Shown here in pieces: positions 1 to 6,247 of a stretch of 6,247 bases of DNA. The position numbers and the translations under genes are program-made. Numbering within the stretch: the first letter of the stretch is position 1; every line of letters starts with the position of its first letter. The stretch is taken from positions 1 to 6,247 of the forward strand of contig DAOWJH010000029.1 of the NCBI GenBank assembly GCA_030640495.1, read 5' to 3'. The notes under the pieces were generated by a model that searched no databases, was not told the origin of the DNA, and saw nothing but the letters and a program-made list of their open reading frames with translations. This DNA is from Dehalococcoidia bacterium (GTDB taxonomy: Bacteria > Chloroflexota > Dehalococcoidia > Dehalococcoidales > DAOWJH01).

Positions 1-581
1 TTATTGGCGGCTGTGCGCCAGCCAATCAGCCACCGCTCATCTCTAGCCTTGCTGCCACTGAAAAGCATATTTCCCCAGCGGATGTCTGCCAGATTGAATG
101 TATTGCTTCAGACCCAGATGATGATAGCTTAAGCTATATCTGGTCAGCTAGTGGAGGCAGTATTTCTGGGAAGGGCTCGTCTGTTATCTGGGCGGCGCCT
201 GATGCAGCCGGTGCTTATACCATTACGGTAAAAGTAACCGATGGTAGCGGCGGTAAAGCGACAGCACAACTGACCATTAATGTAGTGGCAATTAACCATC
301 CCCCGGTTATTGATAGCCTGACTTCAGAATGGCAAAGGGTAGAAAAAGCCGTAGCCTCTACTATTGAATGTATTGCCCAAGACCAAGACGGGGATGAGCT
401 GAACTATATCTGGTCAGCAGAGGGAGGGAACATTTCTGGAGAGGGGGCTGTTGTTACCTGGGTGGCGCCTAATGCCTACGGAAACTATATTATTACAGTT
501 ACGGTAACCGATGGGAGGGGTGGTGAAGCCAGTGACAGCATAGTTATTAAAGTGTGCTCTTGCCCTGATGCTGCTTCATAG
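1..581 (+). CDS. PKD/Ig-like tandem-repeat lipoprotein, 5' truncated
   Basis: The frame is open from the window's left edge (first full codon at position 3) to TAG at 579-581, giving 192 visible residues. The visible part begins Ile-Gly-Gly-Cys followed by Ala-Pro-Ala-Asn. This looks like a lipobox with the lipidated cysteine at residue 4, so the missing part would be little more than a signal peptide. Two repeats of about 90 residues follow (nt 24-293 and 294-563). Both share the pattern IECIA-D-D-D-L-YIWSA-GG-ISG-G-W-AP-G-Y-ITV-VTDG-GG, the beta-sandwich pattern of PKD/cadherin-like domains with acidic, possibly Ca-binding, turns. A short tail (VCSCPDAAS) ends the protein. The expected role is an exported, membrane-anchored binding or adhesion module; no catalytic domain is visible. 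The gap to fdhD is 66 nt with no clear terminator, but a functional link is doubtful. The fold class is fairly secure and the exact function unknown. Confidence 0.8.
   Translation, partial: IGGCAPANQPPLISSLAATEKHISPADVCQIECIASDPDDDSLSYIWSASGGSISGKGSSVIWAAPDAAGAYTITVKVTDGSGGKATAQLTINVVAINHPPVIDSLTSEWQRVEKAVASTIECIAQDQDGDELNYIWSAEGGNISGEGAVVTWVAPNAYGNYIITVTVTDGRGGEASDSIVIKVCSCPDAAS
24..563 (+). repeat. Two tandem ~270-bp coding repeats (PKD-like modules)
   Basis: Nt 24-293 and 294-563 encode two 90-residue modules of equal length that align without large gaps. Near-identical stretches also survive in DNA, for example the segments encoding IECIA and YIWSA. Equal length and shared codons point to an internal tandem duplication that has since diverged. 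Confidence 0.7.
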
Positions 582-647
582 AAGGTAACATGCAGATACC
601 TGTGCAGGAGATTGGGGGTGTAATAAAGGTGTTGTGGGGAAAGGCTA

Positions 648-1430
648 ATGGACAATATAGAGAAATTGCCTATACTGCGTATTACTGAAGAAGGCAAAAA
701 GGACATAGAAGGTATAGTTACCACAGAATTCCCCCTTACTATCGTTCTGAATAACCGAGAACTGGTAATGCTACTTTGCTCCCCGACAAAACCAGACTAT
801 TTGGCAATTGGCTTTCTTTTCTCTGAAGGGTTACTTAAAAGCAAGGATGAGATAAAGAAGATAACAGTTGATGGTCACGGGGGCGTGGTCCGGGTGGAAA
901 CCACAGAAGAAACAGGGGTGGTTGACAAGCCTTTACTCAAGCCACTTATAGCTTCAGGTGGTGGAAGGGGGATTTCTTATTGTAGAGCGACTGATGCCCT
1001 TGGTCTGGCGAAGGTAGAATCTCAAATTAGGGTTTCACCTCATGAGGTCTTCGCCTTAGTAAAGGAGCTTGTACAGCGTTCCCGAGTTTTCAAGGCAACG
1101 GGTGGAGTTCACAGTGCTGCCCTATGTGATACACAAAACATCCTAGTTTTTAGTGAGGACATCGGCAGGCATAATGCTATTGATAAAATCTTCGGGGAGT
1201 GTATTCTAGAAGATATAGCCACAGATGAGCGCATAATAATCACCAGTGGGAGGGTGTCATCAGAGATACTACTCAAGGTAGCTAGAAGAAATATCGCTAT
1301 TCTCATTTCCAAATCCGCCCCAACCAACCTGGGCGTAAGGTTAGCCGACGATTTGGGCATAACCCTCATCGGCTTTGTTAGAGGAGAGAGGATGAATGTT
1401 TACACCAATAAGTGGCGGGTGGCAGCATAA
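648..1430 (+). CDS. fdhD: FdhD family formate dehydrogenase accessory sulfurtransferase
   Basis: The 260-residue product has FdhD signatures along its length: TTEFPLTIVLNN (25-36), the region YLAIGFLFSEGLL (51-63), FKATGGVHSAAL (148-159), EDIGRHNAIDKIFG (170-183), SGRVSSEILLKVAR (200-213) and SAPTNLGVRLADDLG (223-237). Family members accept sulfur from a cysteine desulfurase and pass it to the Mo/W-bis-pterin cofactor so that formate dehydrogenase becomes active in the cytoplasm. The ATG at 648 is the only possible start: an in-frame TAA lies at 624 and no NTG falls between them. A weak GGGGAAAGG lies just upstream. Oddity: the loop that carries CxxC in E. coli FdhD (Cys121, Cys124) reads SGGGRGIS here (103-110) and has no cysteine; the nearest is Cys112. 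The other cysteines (44, 160, 185) lie elsewhere. No formate dehydrogenase subunit is in the window. Family assignment is firm; sulfur-transfer activity is uncertain. Confidence 0.93.
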   Translation: MDNIEKLPILRITEEGKKDIEGIVTTEFPLTIVLNNRELVMLLCSPTKPDYLAIGFLFSEGLLKSKDEIKKITVDGHGGVVRVETTEETGVVDKPLLKPLIASGGGRGISYCRATDALGLAKVESQIRVSPHEVFALVKELVQRSRVFKATGGVHSAALCDTQNILVFSEDIGRHNAIDKIFGECILEDIATDERIIITSGRVSSEILLKVARRNIAILISKSAPTNLGVRLADDLGITLIGFVRGERMNVYTNKWRVAA

Positions 1431-1487
1431 AAACATGGGTGAGGAGGAAGTGAAGGGTGAAATAAAATCTGGGGGGAATTAAAAGGT

Positions 1488-2237
1488 ATGCTTACCACAA
1501 ACGAACTGGAAAGATATGATAGACAAATAATGATTAGGGGGCTTGGGGAGGAAGGGCAAGAAAAGCTTAAGCGGGCAAAGGTTATTATTGCTGGCGGTGG
1601 GGGGCTCGGCTCTCCTTCATCTATCTACCTAGCGGCAGCCGGGGTTGGAACAATACGAATAGTTGACCATGGTAGTGTGGAGCTGAGTAATCTGAATAGG
1701 CAGGTTTTGCACTGGGATAAGGATATAGGCAGGAGGAAGGTGGCTTCAGCCGCCGAGAAGCTTAAGAAGCTAAATCCAGGGGTGGAAATAGAAGCTATAG
1801 AGGAGGTGATAACCGAAGTCAATGTTTCCCAGCTTGTAGCTGACTTTGATTTGATAGTTGATGCTATGGATAACCTACCAACCAGGTATTTGCTAAATAA
1901 GGCAGCCATAGATAAGAATATCCCCTTTTTTCATGGGGCAGTTTATGGTTTTGAAGGCAGAGCCATGACTATAATCCCAGGCAAGTCAGCCTGCCTACAA
2001 TGTGTTTACCATGGTGCTGTCACCCCAGAGAGGAAATTCCCGGTGATTGGAGTTACACCAGCGGTTATAGGCTGTATCCAAGCGGCGGAGGTAATAAAGT
2101 ATATCGCTGGAATCGGCGAGCTATTAACCAATAGGCTATTAATATATGATGGGCTAAACCTGAAGTTCACAGAGTTCAAGGTCAAGAAGGACCCTAATTG
2201 TGAGCATTGCGGTCAGCAATTGAGGAGAGGGGAATGA
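1488..2237 (+). CDS. moeB: MoeB/ThiF/HesA-type E1-like sulfur-carrier adenylyltransferase
   Basis: This 249-residue protein has the whole E1-like core. It opens with ERYDRQIMIRGLGEEGQEKL (8-27), followed by the nucleotide-binding GGGGLGSP (36-43), an acidic residue after the next strand (VDH, 59-61), LSNLNRQ (66-72) and DAMDN (125-129). Two pairs, C169-x2-C172 and C238-x2-C241, form the structural zinc site. The family adenylates the C-terminal glycine of a MoaD/ThiS-like carrier so that it can be converted to a thiocarboxylate. The carrier gene overlaps this one by ATGA, so it is the natural partner. The crossover-loop cysteine region typical of ThiF and many MoeB proteins (SCAEAGV-like) is shortened to PERKFPVIGVTP (180-191), with no cysteine between C172 and C196. 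This fits an enzyme that only adenylates. A GGGGGG run 11 nt upstream and AAAAGG adjacent to the ATG could serve as Shine-Dalgarno sites. The family is certain; the choice between MoeB, ThiF and HesA rests on context, so the symbol is tentative. Confidence 0.9.
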   Translation: MLTTNELERYDRQIMIRGLGEEGQEKLKRAKVIIAGGGGLGSPSSIYLAAAGVGTIRIVDHGSVELSNLNRQVLHWDKDIGRRKVASAAEKLKKLNPGVEIEAIEEVITEVNVSQLVADFDLIVDAMDNLPTRYLLNKAAIDKNIPFFHGAVYGFEGRAMTIIPGKSACLQCVYHGAVTPERKFPVIGVTPAVIGCIQAAEVIKYIAGIGELLTNRLLIYDGLNLKFTEFKVKKDPNCEHCGQQLRRGE

Positions 2238-2506
2238 GCATAAAGATAAACATTGCTTCGTCTTTACAGCATGCTACCAATGGGGTGAAGATGGCTGAAG
2301 TTACTGGAAATACGGTAGGTGAGTGTCTCATACATTTAACGGAACAATTTCCTCTCATTAAGGAGCAGTTGTTTAATGAACAGGGTAAATTAGACCCTTT
2401 TATAGATATTTATGTTAATAGCGAGAGTGCCTACCCGGAGGAATTAGCCAAACAGGTTAAAGATGGAGATGAGCTTTCTATACTATTTCTAGTTGGCGGT
2501 GGGTAA
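2234..2506 (+). CDS. moaD: MoaD/ThiS-like sulfur carrier protein (C-terminal GGG)
   Basis: The 90-residue product has the beta-grasp (ubiquitin-like) pattern: a basic and hydrophobic first strand, the family's GNTVGECLIHL helix start (25-35), FIDIYVN (56-62), then VKDGDELSILFLVGGG to the end (75-90). The terminal Gly-Gly is the site that an E1-like enzyme adenylates and that becomes a thiocarboxylate. Such carriers supply sulfur for molybdopterin/tungstopterin (MoaD), thiazole (ThiS) or other products. The ATG at 2234 is preferred because it overlaps the adenylyltransferase stop as ATGA and has the purine-rich GAGGAGAGGGG just upstream. A start at 2207 would lie inside the upstream gene and add nine non-conserved residues. 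The overlap implies translational coupling with the enzyme that activates it. Whether it serves a pterin cofactor or another thiolation pathway cannot be read from the sequence. Confidence 0.88.
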   Translation: MSIKINIASSLQHATNGVKMAEVTGNTVGECLIHLTEQFPLIKEQLFNEQGKLDPFIDIYVNSESAYPEELAKQVKDGDELSILFLVGGG

Positions 2507-2532
2507 TGCCGCTTAAATAACCAGGGAGTGAA

Positions 2533-2823
2533 ATGAGTATAGAAGTGCAGATTGACCCACGGTTGCGGGATTTTACCCATGGCCAAGACATAATAGAAGT
2601 TAACGGGAATACTATTGAGCAGTGCCTCGAACACTTGGCTGGACAGTTTTCTGGTATTAGGCAGTGGATATTTAACAAAGAAGGTAAATTGCTTGTTGAC
2701 CTTCTTATTTTTGTTAACGGAGAGTTTTTTGCCAGTGGGGAAAGCATCTATCAAGAGAAACTAGCCAGGCGGGTTGAGGACGGGGATAAGCTTGCTATAC
2801 TGTTTGTGCTGGGTGCGGGATGA
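2533..2823 (+). CDS. Second MoaD/ThiS-like beta-grasp protein, C-terminus GAG
   Basis: This 96-residue protein is a paralogue of the preceding carrier. Shared positions include Met-Ser-Ile at the start, GNTIEQCLEHL (25-35), EGKL (50-53), a VN-E turn (61-64), the EKLA-V-DGD-L-ILF block (75-91) and a glycine-rich end. It begins 26 nt after the first carrier's stop and has its own Shine-Dalgarno-like GGGAGTG upstream of the ATG. The C-terminus is Leu-Gly-Ala-Gly instead of the Gly-Gly expected of a substrate for an E1-like enzyme. The terminal glycine is present, but the penultimate residue is alanine. It may still be activated, may prefer a different partner, or may have become a non-conjugated structural subunit. 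A tandem duplication with later divergence is the simplest origin. Family assignment is good; function is unresolved. Confidence 0.83.
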   Translation: MSIEVQIDPRLRDFTHGQDIIEVNGNTIEQCLEHLAGQFSGIRQWIFNKEGKLLVDLLIFVNGEFFASGESIYQEKLARRVEDGDKLAILFVLGAG

Positions 2824-2841
2824 GACTGAGAGGGGATAACC

Positions 2842-3816
2842 ATGTTTAAAACCAGGATTACTGAAATGTTTGGTATAGAATACCCCATAATTCAAGGGGC
2901 AATGCAGTGGCTATCCCGGGCTGAGCTGGTATCGGCTGTTTCCAATGCGGGGGGCTTAGGTGTTATTTCTTCACTCACCTTCCCCACAGTAAAAGAGCTT
3001 CGGCAAGAGATTAAGAAGACAAGAGATATGACTGATAAGCCGTTTGCAGTAAATGTTACTTTGTTGCCAACAGCACACCCGGTGAACTACGATGAATATA
3101 TTAATGCTGCTATTGAAGAAGGGGTAAATATTATTGAAACCTCTGGGCGAAGTCCAGAGCCATATATGAAGCTACTCAAAGAGGCTAAGGTAAAAGTTAT
3201 GCATAAGGTAGCCAGGGTAAGAGATGCGAGAACAGCCGAGCGACTAGGGGTAGATGCAATAACCATCACCGGCGTTGAGGCTGGCGGGCATCCAGGAATG
3301 GAAGAGGTAACCTCCCTGGTTCGCATCCCTATAGCTGTGGATTCGGTTAAGATTCCAGTCATTGCTGCCGGTGGTATCAGTGATGCCAGAGGCTTCATAG
3401 CTGCCTTAGCTCTTGGGGCTGAGGGAGTGCTTATGGGCACTCGCTTTATGGCCAGCCAGGAGTGTCCTCTGCACCATAAGATTAAGGAGTGGTTACTACA
3501 AGCCAAGGAAACAGATACTCTGATGATTGAGCGTTCTATTGAAAATGCAGCCAGAGTGCTGAAGACCGACTTTTCGCTGAGGCTTTTGCAAATGGAGGAG
3601 AGAGGGGCTACATTGGAAGAGCTACTGCCGCTGATAAGCGGTGAAAGGGGAAAGAGAAGCTACATTAGCGGTGATGTCAATGACGCAGTCATATTTTGCG
3701 GTCAGGTGGCAGGACTAATACATGAAATACCCAGTGTAGGAGAGATTATTGATGGGATTATTAGTGAAGCCAAGCTCATCGGGGAGCGCCTTCACAATCC
3801 AGGAATCTCAAAGTAA
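2842..3816 (+). CDS. NMO/FabK-family FMN-dependent oxidoreductase (putative nitronate monooxygenase)
   Basis: The 324-residue product is a TIM-barrel flavoprotein of the 2-nitropropane dioxygenase/FabK superfamily. It begins TRITEMFGIEYPIIQGAM (4-21), which includes the FMN-contacting QGAM, and continues with SAVSNAGGLGVIS (31-43). GVEAGGHPG (144-152) places the family's active-site histidine at H150. The phosphate-binding segments VIAAGGISDARG (173-184) and EGVLMGTRF (194-202) follow. Length matches the family (about 310-350). Members oxidise alkyl nitronates, act as quinone or enoyl-ACP reductases, or have unknown roles, so the substrate should not be inferred from the name. It starts 18 nt after the second carrier gene, with GAGAGGGG upstream of its ATG, and ends 14 nt before the next start, so it appears to be co-transcribed with the sulfur-carrier genes. 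Why a flavin enzyme belongs with that set is unknown. An enoyl-ACP reductase II role is possible but has no fatty-acid gene context here. Confidence 0.87.
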   Translation: MFKTRITEMFGIEYPIIQGAMQWLSRAELVSAVSNAGGLGVISSLTFPTVKELRQEIKKTRDMTDKPFAVNVTLLPTAHPVNYDEYINAAIEEGVNIIETSGRSPEPYMKLLKEAKVKVMHKVARVRDARTAERLGVDAITITGVEAGGHPGMEEVTSLVRIPIAVDSVKIPVIAAGGISDARGFIAALALGAEGVLMGTRFMASQECPLHHKIKEWLLQAKETDTLMIERSIENAARVLKTDFSLRLLQMEERGATLEELLPLISGERGKRSYISGDVNDAVIFCGQVAGLIHEIPSVGEIIDGIISEAKLIGERLHNPGISK

Positions 3817-3830
3817 AAAGGATGGCAGAA

Positions 3831-4058
3831 ATGGCAAAACGGCAGGTAATGTTTACCCTTTCCCCAGAATCAAGCTCCGAACCAATCATCTATAACCTTG
3901 GTCAGCAATTCAACATCGTAACTAATATTCGTCAGGCTGAGCTAGCTGAGGACAGAGGCTGGATAGTATTGGAACTTGATGGTGAAGAGAAGGATATTGA
4001 AGCCGGGATTACCTGGGCTATATCCATGGGGGTGAGGGTTGAGCCGGTTAACAAATAA
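3831..4058 (+). CDS. Stand-alone NIL-domain protein
   Basis: This 75-residue protein is essentially one NIL domain. This ferredoxin-like fold is best known from the C-terminus of MetN methionine ABC-transporter ATPases, where it binds methionine. The pattern is visible: MFTLSPESSSEPIIYNLGQQ (7-26), FNIVTNIRQAEL (27-38, with Asn-Ile at 32-33), GWIVLELDGEEKDIEAGITW (43-62) and GVRVEPV at the end. There is no ATPase or iron-sulfur part. The ATG at 3831 is preferred because AAAAGGA lies 8 nt upstream. An ATG at 3822 is in frame but has the same purines touching it; it would add three residues. It follows the flavoenzyme stop by 14 nt and closes the operon. Small NIL proteins occur near sulfur amino acid and sulfur-transfer genes in anaerobes, which suits this location. 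Its ligand here is unknown. Confidence 0.8.
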   Translation: MAKRQVMFTLSPESSSEPIIYNLGQQFNIVTNIRQAELAEDRGWIVLELDGEEKDIEAGITWAISMGVRVEPVNK

Positions 4059-4099
4059 CATTGTTATCTAGTAACCTACTCCCCTGATAAATGGCCAAG

Positions 4100-5364
<1,265 letters not shown>

Positions 5365-5482
5365 TTTTTAAAGAGGGGCTAAACCTCTCTTAGACATTGC
5401 TTAGCGGTTAGCAGGGCTAAAGTAATGGTTTGTAATTTCCCGGCCGATAAAGTAGAGGGTCAGGCAAAAGCAGTTGCTTAGC

Positions 5483-5893
5483 TCATCGTGCCTCATCCAG
5501 ATAGCCCTGCAGAATGAGAGCAGCAGCGATAGCGTCATGCCGGACTTTTTTCTTGGGTTTCCTGGTATTAACCGACTGCATCAGGCGTCTGGCTGATACT
5601 GTGGTCAAACGCTCATCCCTGAACTCTACCGGAACCTCGGTGTGATTACGCAGTTCCTGAACAAAAGCCATTACCTTCTCAGCCTGGTTGCCGAGGCTGC
5701 CATCCATAGAACGAGGCAGACCAACTACAATTTGCTTAACATCATGCTGGTTAATAATACTAGTAATCGCCTCTGTATCTGACTCTTTGCCCCGGCAGTT
5801 GATAATAGTAAACGGGCTGGCTAATATGCCCCGGGGGTCACTGAGAGCCACCCCAATCCGCTTATCTCCGATGTCAAGGCCTAAGCTACGCGT
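5483..5893 (-). CDS. ruvX: RuvX/YqgF putative Holliday junction resolvase-like nuclease, ACG start
   Basis: Counting from ACG at 5893, the product is 136 residues, matching the family (about 138). This RNase H-fold protein has been implicated in Holliday junction resolution and in 16S rRNA 5'-end processing. Visible motifs are LGLDIGDKRIGVALSDPRG (4-22) with the first catalytic Asp at 7, IVVGLPRSMDGSLGNQA (55-71), FRDERLTT (91-98) with E94, and HDAIAAALILQGYL (119-132) with D120, which completes the acidic triad. Start choice: the codon before ACG is TAA, so nothing upstream can initiate, and the first canonical start is GTG at 5851, which would remove Asp7 and the whole LDIG motif. A perfect GGAGGT lies 8 nt before the ACG, as expected for a true start. 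It therefore looks like an ATG changed to ACG, either real or a sequence error. The gene sits between two direct repeats, in the order alaS-ruvX-tgt on this strand. Confidence 0.87.
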   Translation of the reverse strand, partial: TRSLGLDIGDKRIGVALSDPRGILASPFTIINCRGKESDTEAITSIINQHDVKQIVVGLPRSMDGSLGNQAEKVMAFVQELRNHTEVPVEFRDERLTTVSARRLMQSVNTRKPKKKVRHDAIAAALILQGYLDEAR

Positions 5894-5901
5894 TTACCTA
5901 T

Positions 5902-5907
5902 ACCTCC
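5902..5907 (-). promoter_or_regulatory. Ribosome binding site of ruvX
   Basis: The minus strand reads GGAGGT here, a full anti-Shine-Dalgarno match, 8 nt upstream of the ACG codon that begins the conserved RuvX N-terminus. It decides the start: no ATG, GTG or TTG lies at usable spacing. Confidence 0.75.
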
Positions 5908-5935
5908 AGACTTTTTGAGGTTCTTTATTTGGTAG

Positions 5936-6009
5936 CCCTATCCCCTTCCCCTTGATAAGGGGAAGGGGAGTTATGGTTTTTGAAGGGGCGAAGCCCCTTC
6001 AAGCTTCCC
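5936..6009. repeat. Hairpin-rich interspersed repeat, copy 2
   Basis: Same element and orientation as 5282-5364, with one TATCCCCTT unit (5939-5947) instead of two. The two perfect hairpins lie at 5942-5968 and 5980-6002. It sits upstream of ruvX, about 30 nt before its Shine-Dalgarno site, in the gap behind alaS. Together the copies bracket ruvX as direct repeats 654 bp apart (start to start), so recombination between them would delete that gene. Confidence 0.85.
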
Positions 6010-6059
6010 GTGATAAATAATTCTTACTCAGTCGGGAATAGCAAACAATAGTAAGAGTT

Positions 6060-6212
6060 CTAGTGCTCTAGCTCTTTCAGAGGCTCTCTAGTAATGTGCC
6101 GCCTTTGCCGCTTAACAGTTTACCCTAGGTAGCCACACTAGGGACACCTGTAAGTGCGCCAAACCTTACCCTTCCCACCTGGAAACTCAATTTTTTCTAT
6201 ATCAAACCTCAA
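6060..6212 (-). pseudogene. Possible broken small zinc-ribbon-like reading frame
   Basis: On the minus strand a TTG at 6212 overlaps the alaS stop as TTGA. It opens a frame reading MRFDIEKIEFPGGKGKVWRT then YRCP, a TAG (6138-6140), CGYLG, a TAA (6120-6122), and TVKRQRRHITREPLKELEH before a final TAG (6060-6062). Reading through the two stops gives about 50 residues with a C-P-x-C-G-Y knuckle, like half of a zinc ribbon, and a basic tail. No CxxC partner follows. The composition looks protein-like on both sides of the stops, which suggests a gene lost by nonsense changes, or chance. The two stops lie in or beside a CCCTAG/CTAGGG inverted repeat. I do not recognise a family. Low confidence. Confidence 0.3.
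6123..6143. repeat. Small perfect inverted repeat CCCTAG-9 nt-CTAGGG
   Basis: Six-base arms flank a 9-nt loop in the gap between alaS and ruvX. It is not followed by a T-run on either strand, so it is not a clear intrinsic terminator. It coincides with the interrupting stop codons of the zinc-ribbon-like frame. Confidence 0.4.
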
Positions 6213-6247
6213 ATCAGGTTTTTCACTAACTGAAGGGCTTCGTCCAA
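6209..6247 (-). CDS. alaS: Probable C-terminal end of alanyl-tRNA synthetase, partial
   Basis: The minus strand enters the window reading LDEALQLVKNLI followed by TGA (6209-6211). AlaS proteins characteristically end with a glycine-rich GGRPxxAQ-GG stretch and then a short helix of the KLDEALxxV type, which these 12 residues match. alaS directly upstream of ruvX is a common bacterial gene order, and ruvX is the next intact gene on this strand. Only 12 codons are visible, so the call rests on a short motif plus synteny. Confidence 0.55.
   Translation of the reverse strand: MDEALQLVKNLI

Noticed and set aside
582..647. Possible terminator or promoter between the lipoprotein and fdhD.
   Set aside because: Only a short TGCA-type inverted match is present, with no stable stem plus T-run and no paired -35/-10 that I would trust.
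1435..1482. A 15-codon ATG frame (MGEEEVKGEIKSGGN) between fdhD and the adenylyltransferase gene.
   Set aside because: Very short, low complexity and purine-rich; it most likely reflects the ribosome-binding region rather than a peptide gene.
2207..2233. Upstream ATG as the start of the first carrier.
   Set aside because: It would place nine non-conserved residues inside the adenylyltransferase gene and ignores the ATGA overlap and the adjacent Shine-Dalgarno.
5688..5918. Plus-strand open frame of 76 codons opposite ruvX.
   Set aside because: It is the antisense shadow of the conserved ruvX frame, and its product shows no recognisable domain.
6023..6058. TCTTACT/AGTAAGA inverted pair upstream of repeat copy 2.
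   Set aside because: Seven-base arms with a 21-nt loop in AT-rich DNA are easily found by chance; there is no supporting context.
6231..6247. Fragment tgaagggcttcgtcc at the right edge as a third, inverted repeat copy.
   Set aside because: It resembles the second hairpin but is short and mismatched, lacks the first hairpin, and is accounted for by the alaS reading frame.

Overview
The window reads as a piece of an anaerobic bacterial chromosome. I suspect Dehalococcoidia-like Chloroflexota, judging by the style of the PKD-type surface lipoprotein, the molybdo/tungsto-enzyme accessory genes and the short G/C-run hairpin repeats. This is an inference, because no rRNA or other marker gene is present.

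Plus strand (1-4058). The 3' part of a lipoprotein with two tandem PKD/Ig-like repeats (1-581) is followed by a closely spaced run of six genes in one direction: fdhD (648-1430), a MoeB/ThiF/HesA-type E1-like adenylyltransferase (1488-2237), a MoaD/ThiS-like sulfur carrier that overlaps it by ATGA (2234-2506), a second MoaD/ThiS-like protein (2533-2823), a nitronate-monooxygenase/FabK-type FMN enzyme (2842-3816) and a small stand-alone NIL-domain protein (3831-4058). The gaps are small and I see no convincing terminator, so this is probably one operon. Its theme is sulfur activation and transfer, probably for a pterin metal cofactor. FdhD is a sulfurtransferase for formate dehydrogenase, and E1 plus MoaD is the standard thiocarboxylate-forming pair. 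The flavoenzyme and NIL protein are unexplained partners.

Minus strand (4100-6247). This strand carries housekeeping genes, transcribed convergently towards the operon. In transcription order they are the last 12 codons of a probable alaS (6209-6247), a broken small zinc-ribbon-like reading frame (6060-6212), ruvX/yqgF (5483-5893) and tgt (4100 to about 5278). Two nearly identical hairpin-rich repeats (5282-5364 and 5936-6009) flank ruvX as direct repeats. The first abuts the 5' end of tgt.

The most unusual signals are as follows. Both ruvX and tgt have complete family-conserved N-termini but no ATG/GTG/TTG in frame to start them (ruvX appears to start at ACG behind a perfect GGAGGT; tgt would need something like ATA). 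FdhD lacks the CxxC cysteine pair that carries sulfur in the characterised enzyme. The second MoaD-like protein ends Gly-Ala-Gly rather than Gly-Gly. A zinc-ribbon-like frame behind alaS is interrupted by two stop codons.
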